Assembly: GCA_964475115.1 (NCBI GenBank)
Contig: CAYYVJ010000027.1
Coordinates: 1-23,082, forward strand
DNA from: CAYYVJ01 sp964475115
GTDB taxonomy: Bacteria; Bacillota; Clostridia; Lachnospirales; Lachnospiraceae
Direction of reading: 5' to 3'
DNA length: 23,082 nucleotides
Made by a program: the position numbers and the translations under genes. The notes beneath the pieces were generated by a model. That model did not search any database, was not told the DNA's origin, and saw only the letters and a list, made by a program, of their open reading frames with translations. Shown here piece after piece: positions 23,022 through 23,082 of this stretch (position 1 is the stretch's first letter; each line of letters begins with the position of its first letter).

Positions 23022-23082
23022 GCGCTTCTAGCTCAGTTGGTAGAGCACCTGACTCTTAATCAGGGTGTCCAGGGTTCGAGCC
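23022..23082 (+). tRNA. tRNA-Lys (anticodon CTT), 3' end outside window
   Basis: The acceptor 5' strand is GCGCTTC (23022-23028), the D arm GCTC...GAGC, and the anticodon stem CCTGA/TCAGG with loop CTCTTAA (23053-23059) and anticodon CTT (23055-23057), reading AAG. The T arm begins CAGGGTTCGAGCC and is cut by the window end, so the acceptor 3' strand is unseen. Further tRNA genes may follow. Confidence 0.93.

Noticed and set aside
1..23082. CRISPR array, insertion sequence, toxin-antitoxin pair or defence system.
   Set aside because: No regular repeats, transposase, or paired small toxin and antitoxin genes were found on either strand; nearly all DNA is accounted for by housekeeping genes.

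Overview
The window looks like a piece of a low-GC Gram-positive (Firmicutes/Clostridia) chromosome, most likely a Lachnospiraceae-type anaerobe. The reasons are strong AT bias, AGGAGG ribosome binding sites throughout, a fermentative bifunctional AdhE, a T-box leader on serS, a V-type rather than F-type ATPase operon, and two families typical of clostridial genomes (DUF4446 beside parB, DUF3881 beside serS). The family assignment at genus or family level is inference. No mobile element, phage, CRISPR array or rRNA is visible.

Left part (1-3184, + strand): the 3' part of parA/soj, then parB/spo0J, a membrane-anchored DUF4446 protein and an HD-GYP-type protein, tightly packed as one apparent operon. 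parAB suggests the origin-proximal region, although no parS site is visible here. A long hairpin at 3183-3223 separates this operon from the convergent minus-strand pair adhE and an APH-family phosphotransferase.

Middle (6655-9422): adhE and serS are divergent. adhE has a near-perfect sigma-A promoter with a Rex-like operator over its expected transcription start. serS has its own promoter and a serine T-box leader (UCC specifier, UGGC tRNA-acceptor contact). Redox control of fermentation and tRNA-charging control of serS therefore share one 526-bp intergenic region. serS is followed by a DUF3881 gene.

Next (9446-12958): a tRNA-Arg(CCT) with its own promoter, a shared terminator, a secreted and membrane-anchored D-Ala-D-Ala carboxypeptidase (minus strand), and a divergent ABC-F ATPase.

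Right part (12982-21498, minus strand): a complete nine-gene V-type ATPase operon in the transcription order G/H, C, I, K, F, E, A, B, D, ending at a good intrinsic terminator. The central stalk (D, F, C), peripheral stalk (E, G/H), catalytic head (A, B) and membrane motor (I, K) are all present. Divergent from it come trmB, an unannotated 45-residue basic small protein, trxA with a terminator, and the start of a tRNA-Lys(CTT) gene cut by the window end.

No clearly new multi-gene system was found. The observations most worth following are the degenerate HD-GYP protein, the unannotated small protein between trmB and trxA, the Rex/T-box divergent control region, the atypical V-ATPase K subunit, and the DUF4446 and DUF3881 genes.
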